The notes beneath the pieces are model-generated. The model saw only the letters and a program-made list of their open reading frames with translations, was not told the DNA's origin and ran no database searches. 7,158 nt of DNA, taken from assembly GCA_937906355.1 (NCBI GenBank), contig CALCWF010000089.1:1-7158 (forward strand), in the 5' to 3' direction. Each line of letters begins with the position of its first letter. Within the stretch, counting starts at the first letter, position 1. This document shows, piece by piece, positions 6,005 through 7,158 of the stretch. The position numbers were made by a program, and so were the translations under genes. Origin of the DNA: an uncultured Rickettsiales bacterium (GTDB lineage Bacteria > Pseudomonadota > Alphaproteobacteria > Rickettsiales > Deianiraeaceae).

Positions 6005-6437
6005 AAAAATCCGATGCAACGTTATTTAAAACTTGATATGCCCTACGTCTATGTTTCATTATCTCGTCGTGTATTAATGCACCGTAATAATCAAACGCCC
6101 ACTCTACCGTGCCTAATTTAGTCAAATCGTCAGGGAGTAATCTCGTTTTACTCTCCGCGTCTATTGAAGCTGATTGATATAAATTAAAATATTTACTATC
6201 TTTGCTACCCGCGAACATCTTTGATAGATGCCACGATATATATAAATTAATTATATATTGATAATAACCAACCATCATCTCTCGATCCTTGCAGTGTATT
6301 TTAAAAAAACATTTATCTATTACAGATTTAGCTTGATTCGCTGTCGTTTTTAGGTAGTTTAGTATCTCTTCTATTTTTTTGTTTTTTATTGCATTTGGTT
6401 TTTTTACAGCTACCGATTTGACGCCATTCGTCTGCAT
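5988..6437 (-). CDS. Head-tail adaptor-like protein (DUF4054-like; tentative)
   Basis: 149 residues from ATG 6437, the only usual start before Met54 in this frame. A Lys-rich N-terminus is followed by helices, IEEILNYLKTTANQAKSVID (22-41) and YYQYIINLYISWHLSKMF (58-75). Next comes a short loop with S-x-S-I-D-A-E-S and a final helix containing D-Y-Y-G-A-L-I-H-D-E. The pattern of a 'Y-x-x-H-L' helix, a Ser-rich strand and a late 'YG' resembles DUF4054-type adaptor proteins that bind the portal, and the gene is followed by a gp10-like gene as in many tailed phages. It overlaps the preceding gene by 110 bases in the +1 frame, which is very long for this region. The first 10-15 codons may therefore not be translated from their own start (see findings). 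Confidence 0.78.
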   Translation of the reverse strand: MQTNGVKSVAVKKPNAIKNKKIEEILNYLKTTANQAKSVIDKCFFKIHCKDREMMVGYYQYIINLYISWHLSKMFAGSKDSKYFNLYQSASIDAESKTRLLPDDLTKLGTVEWAFDYYGALIHDEIMKHRRRAYQVLNNVASDFYGTDI

Positions 6438-6666
6438 GTGTCATTGGTGGATTATTTGTGTTATCATCAATATTAGACGCAAAAAATATATAATTTGGAA
6501 TCAACTCCGTCGCGTAAGATATTACAACCATATCTTCTTTTTGATAAGTTGTTGTTTCATTGAAAAGCGGAGGTAAATTTACAATCAATCCAGCGTGTTC
6601 GTAAATATCATCTTGAAAAGATTCTATATAATCATCTACTGTGTAGTTTTGCAAGACTTCATACAT
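6328..6666 (-). CDS. Small protein with carbohydrate-binding-like motif
   Basis: 112 residues from ATG 6666. GAGG ten bases upstream is the closest thing to a Shine-Dalgarno sequence in the window. After a helical N-terminus, residues 35-85 read F-N-E-T-T-T-Y-Q-K-E-D-M-V-V-I ... N-Y-I-F-F-A ... NNPP ... DEWRQIG. This has the outline of the small aromatic carbohydrate-binding-like modules common in phage structural proteins (Y-x4-V, a central Y, a P and a closing W), and the same outline occurs in the fibre at 114-160. The last 26 residues after IGS are Lys/Asn-rich low complexity and overlap the next gene, so they may not be functional. Its position before the adaptor genes suggests a structural protein of the head or neck. 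A role in surface binding is speculation. It overlaps the previous gene by 31 bases. Confidence 0.75.
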   Translation of the reverse strand: MYEVLQNYTVDDYIESFQDDIYEHAGLIVNLPPLFNETTTYQKEDMVVISYATELIPNYIFFASNIDDNTNNPPMTHADEWRQIGSCKKTKCNKKQKNRRDTKLPKNDSESS

Positions 6667-7148
6667 ATTACTTTAACCTCATCATCAGCAATTATACAAG
6701 GTTGTCTATAACCTGTTAAAATTTTTTGTTGTTCCATAAGGAGTGGGATGTTGACTCCGTTCTGTAGAACAGGTATTTTATGGATAACGTGTATTGTATC
6801 GTTTTTATTAAAAATACCTTTCTCTATCATTTGTTTTTTTATAGTCTTATCGTTGGCTAACGTCAATATAATCATCTTGTCTTGTTGTCTAATCATAAGA
6901 CTACTACCAGTATTATTTTCAACAGTATAATACATATATTCAAGCATTTTTACTTCTTTCGTCGCTTTCTGTTCTTTTTTAGAAAGCTCTTGTAAGTCCA
7001 TTAATTGTTGATGTATTTTTTGATTATCTTCTATGAGACTTGCTTTTTCCTTTTCTAACTGTTCGATTTTAGCAAGTAAATCTTGTTTATTATCAATAAA
7101 CTCTGAGTTATCAATCTTTTGTGTTGCACGTTCTTTTTTAGAAACCAT
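6636..7148 (-). CDS. Coiled-coil protein of unknown function in the phage structural block
   Basis: 170 residues from ATG 7148; only ten window bases lie upstream, so the start context cannot be judged fully. Residues 20-68 form a long heptad-like helix (LLAKIEQLEKEKASLIEDNQKIHQQL), strongly suggesting oligomerisation. The C-terminal 100 residues form a mixed domain with strands at KMIILTL (91-97), a basic helix (101-110), TIHVIHKIPVL (118-128) and CIIADDEVKVICM (151-163). There is no signal peptide or membrane span. I do not recognise the family. As the first gene of the connector block, it could be a head decoration, scaffold-related or minor structural protein, but the sequence does not decide. 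Its 3' end overlaps the next gene by 31 bases, so the two are probably co-translated. Confidence 0.8.
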   Translation of the reverse strand: MVSKKERATQKIDNSEFIDNKQDLLAKIEQLEKEKASLIEDNQKIHQQLMDLQELSKKEQKATKEVKMLEYMYYTVENNTGSSLMIRQQDKMIILTLANDKTIKKQMIEKGIFNKNDTIHVIHKIPVLQNGVNIPLLMEQQKILTGYRQPCIIADDEVKVICMKSCKTTQ

Positions 7149-7158
7149 ATATACTGTA

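Overview
The window looks like part of a tailed-phage or prophage late region of an AT-rich genome. Nine genes, tightly packed and mostly overlapping or nearly touching, run leftward on the minus strand from 7148 to 395. One truncated gene runs toward them on the plus strand (2-388). Most gene starts lack a Shine-Dalgarno sequence and are preceded by A/T-rich sequence. Together with a Dam-type methylase carrying Leu/Gln repeats, this suggests a phage of Bacteroidota, but that is an inference. The two promoter-like elements found look like the ordinary TTGACT/TATAAT type rather than the known Bacteroidota type, so the host remains uncertain.

In transcription order (right to left), the first block is 7148-4625: a coiled-coil protein, a small protein with a carbohydrate-binding-like motif, a head-tail adaptor-like protein, a clear HK97-gp10/virion-morphogenesis-like protein, a small probable head-closure protein and a tail-completion/neck-terminator-like protein. 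This is a head-to-tail connection module. The second block is a D12-class adenine DNA methyltransferase (4584-3247). It has spacers of 40 bases on both sides, unlike every other gene here, and carries an insertion of 27 tandem three-residue repeats just before its DPPY catalytic motif. The third block is a 776-residue fibre or receptor-binding protein (3206-876), built from duplicated modules, followed by a small gene in the usual place of a fibre-assembly factor (871-395).

Both 40-base gaps hold nearly the same 30-base promoter-like element, with a TTGAYT box, a 16-base spacer and TATAAT. The copy before the methylase runs directly into a perfect 27-base palindrome that covers the methylase start codon. 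This suggests that the methylase and fibre have their own transcription signals and that the methylase is individually controlled.

The left edge (1-388) differs sharply from the rest. It is about 23% G+C with no CpG dinucleotide at all, against about 34% G+C and about 15 CpGs in the adjoining gene. It may be host DNA beside a prophage, or another phage module. No integrase, attachment site, tRNA, CRISPR array, reverse transcriptase or insertion sequence was seen. No stretch over 300 bases lacks a gene.
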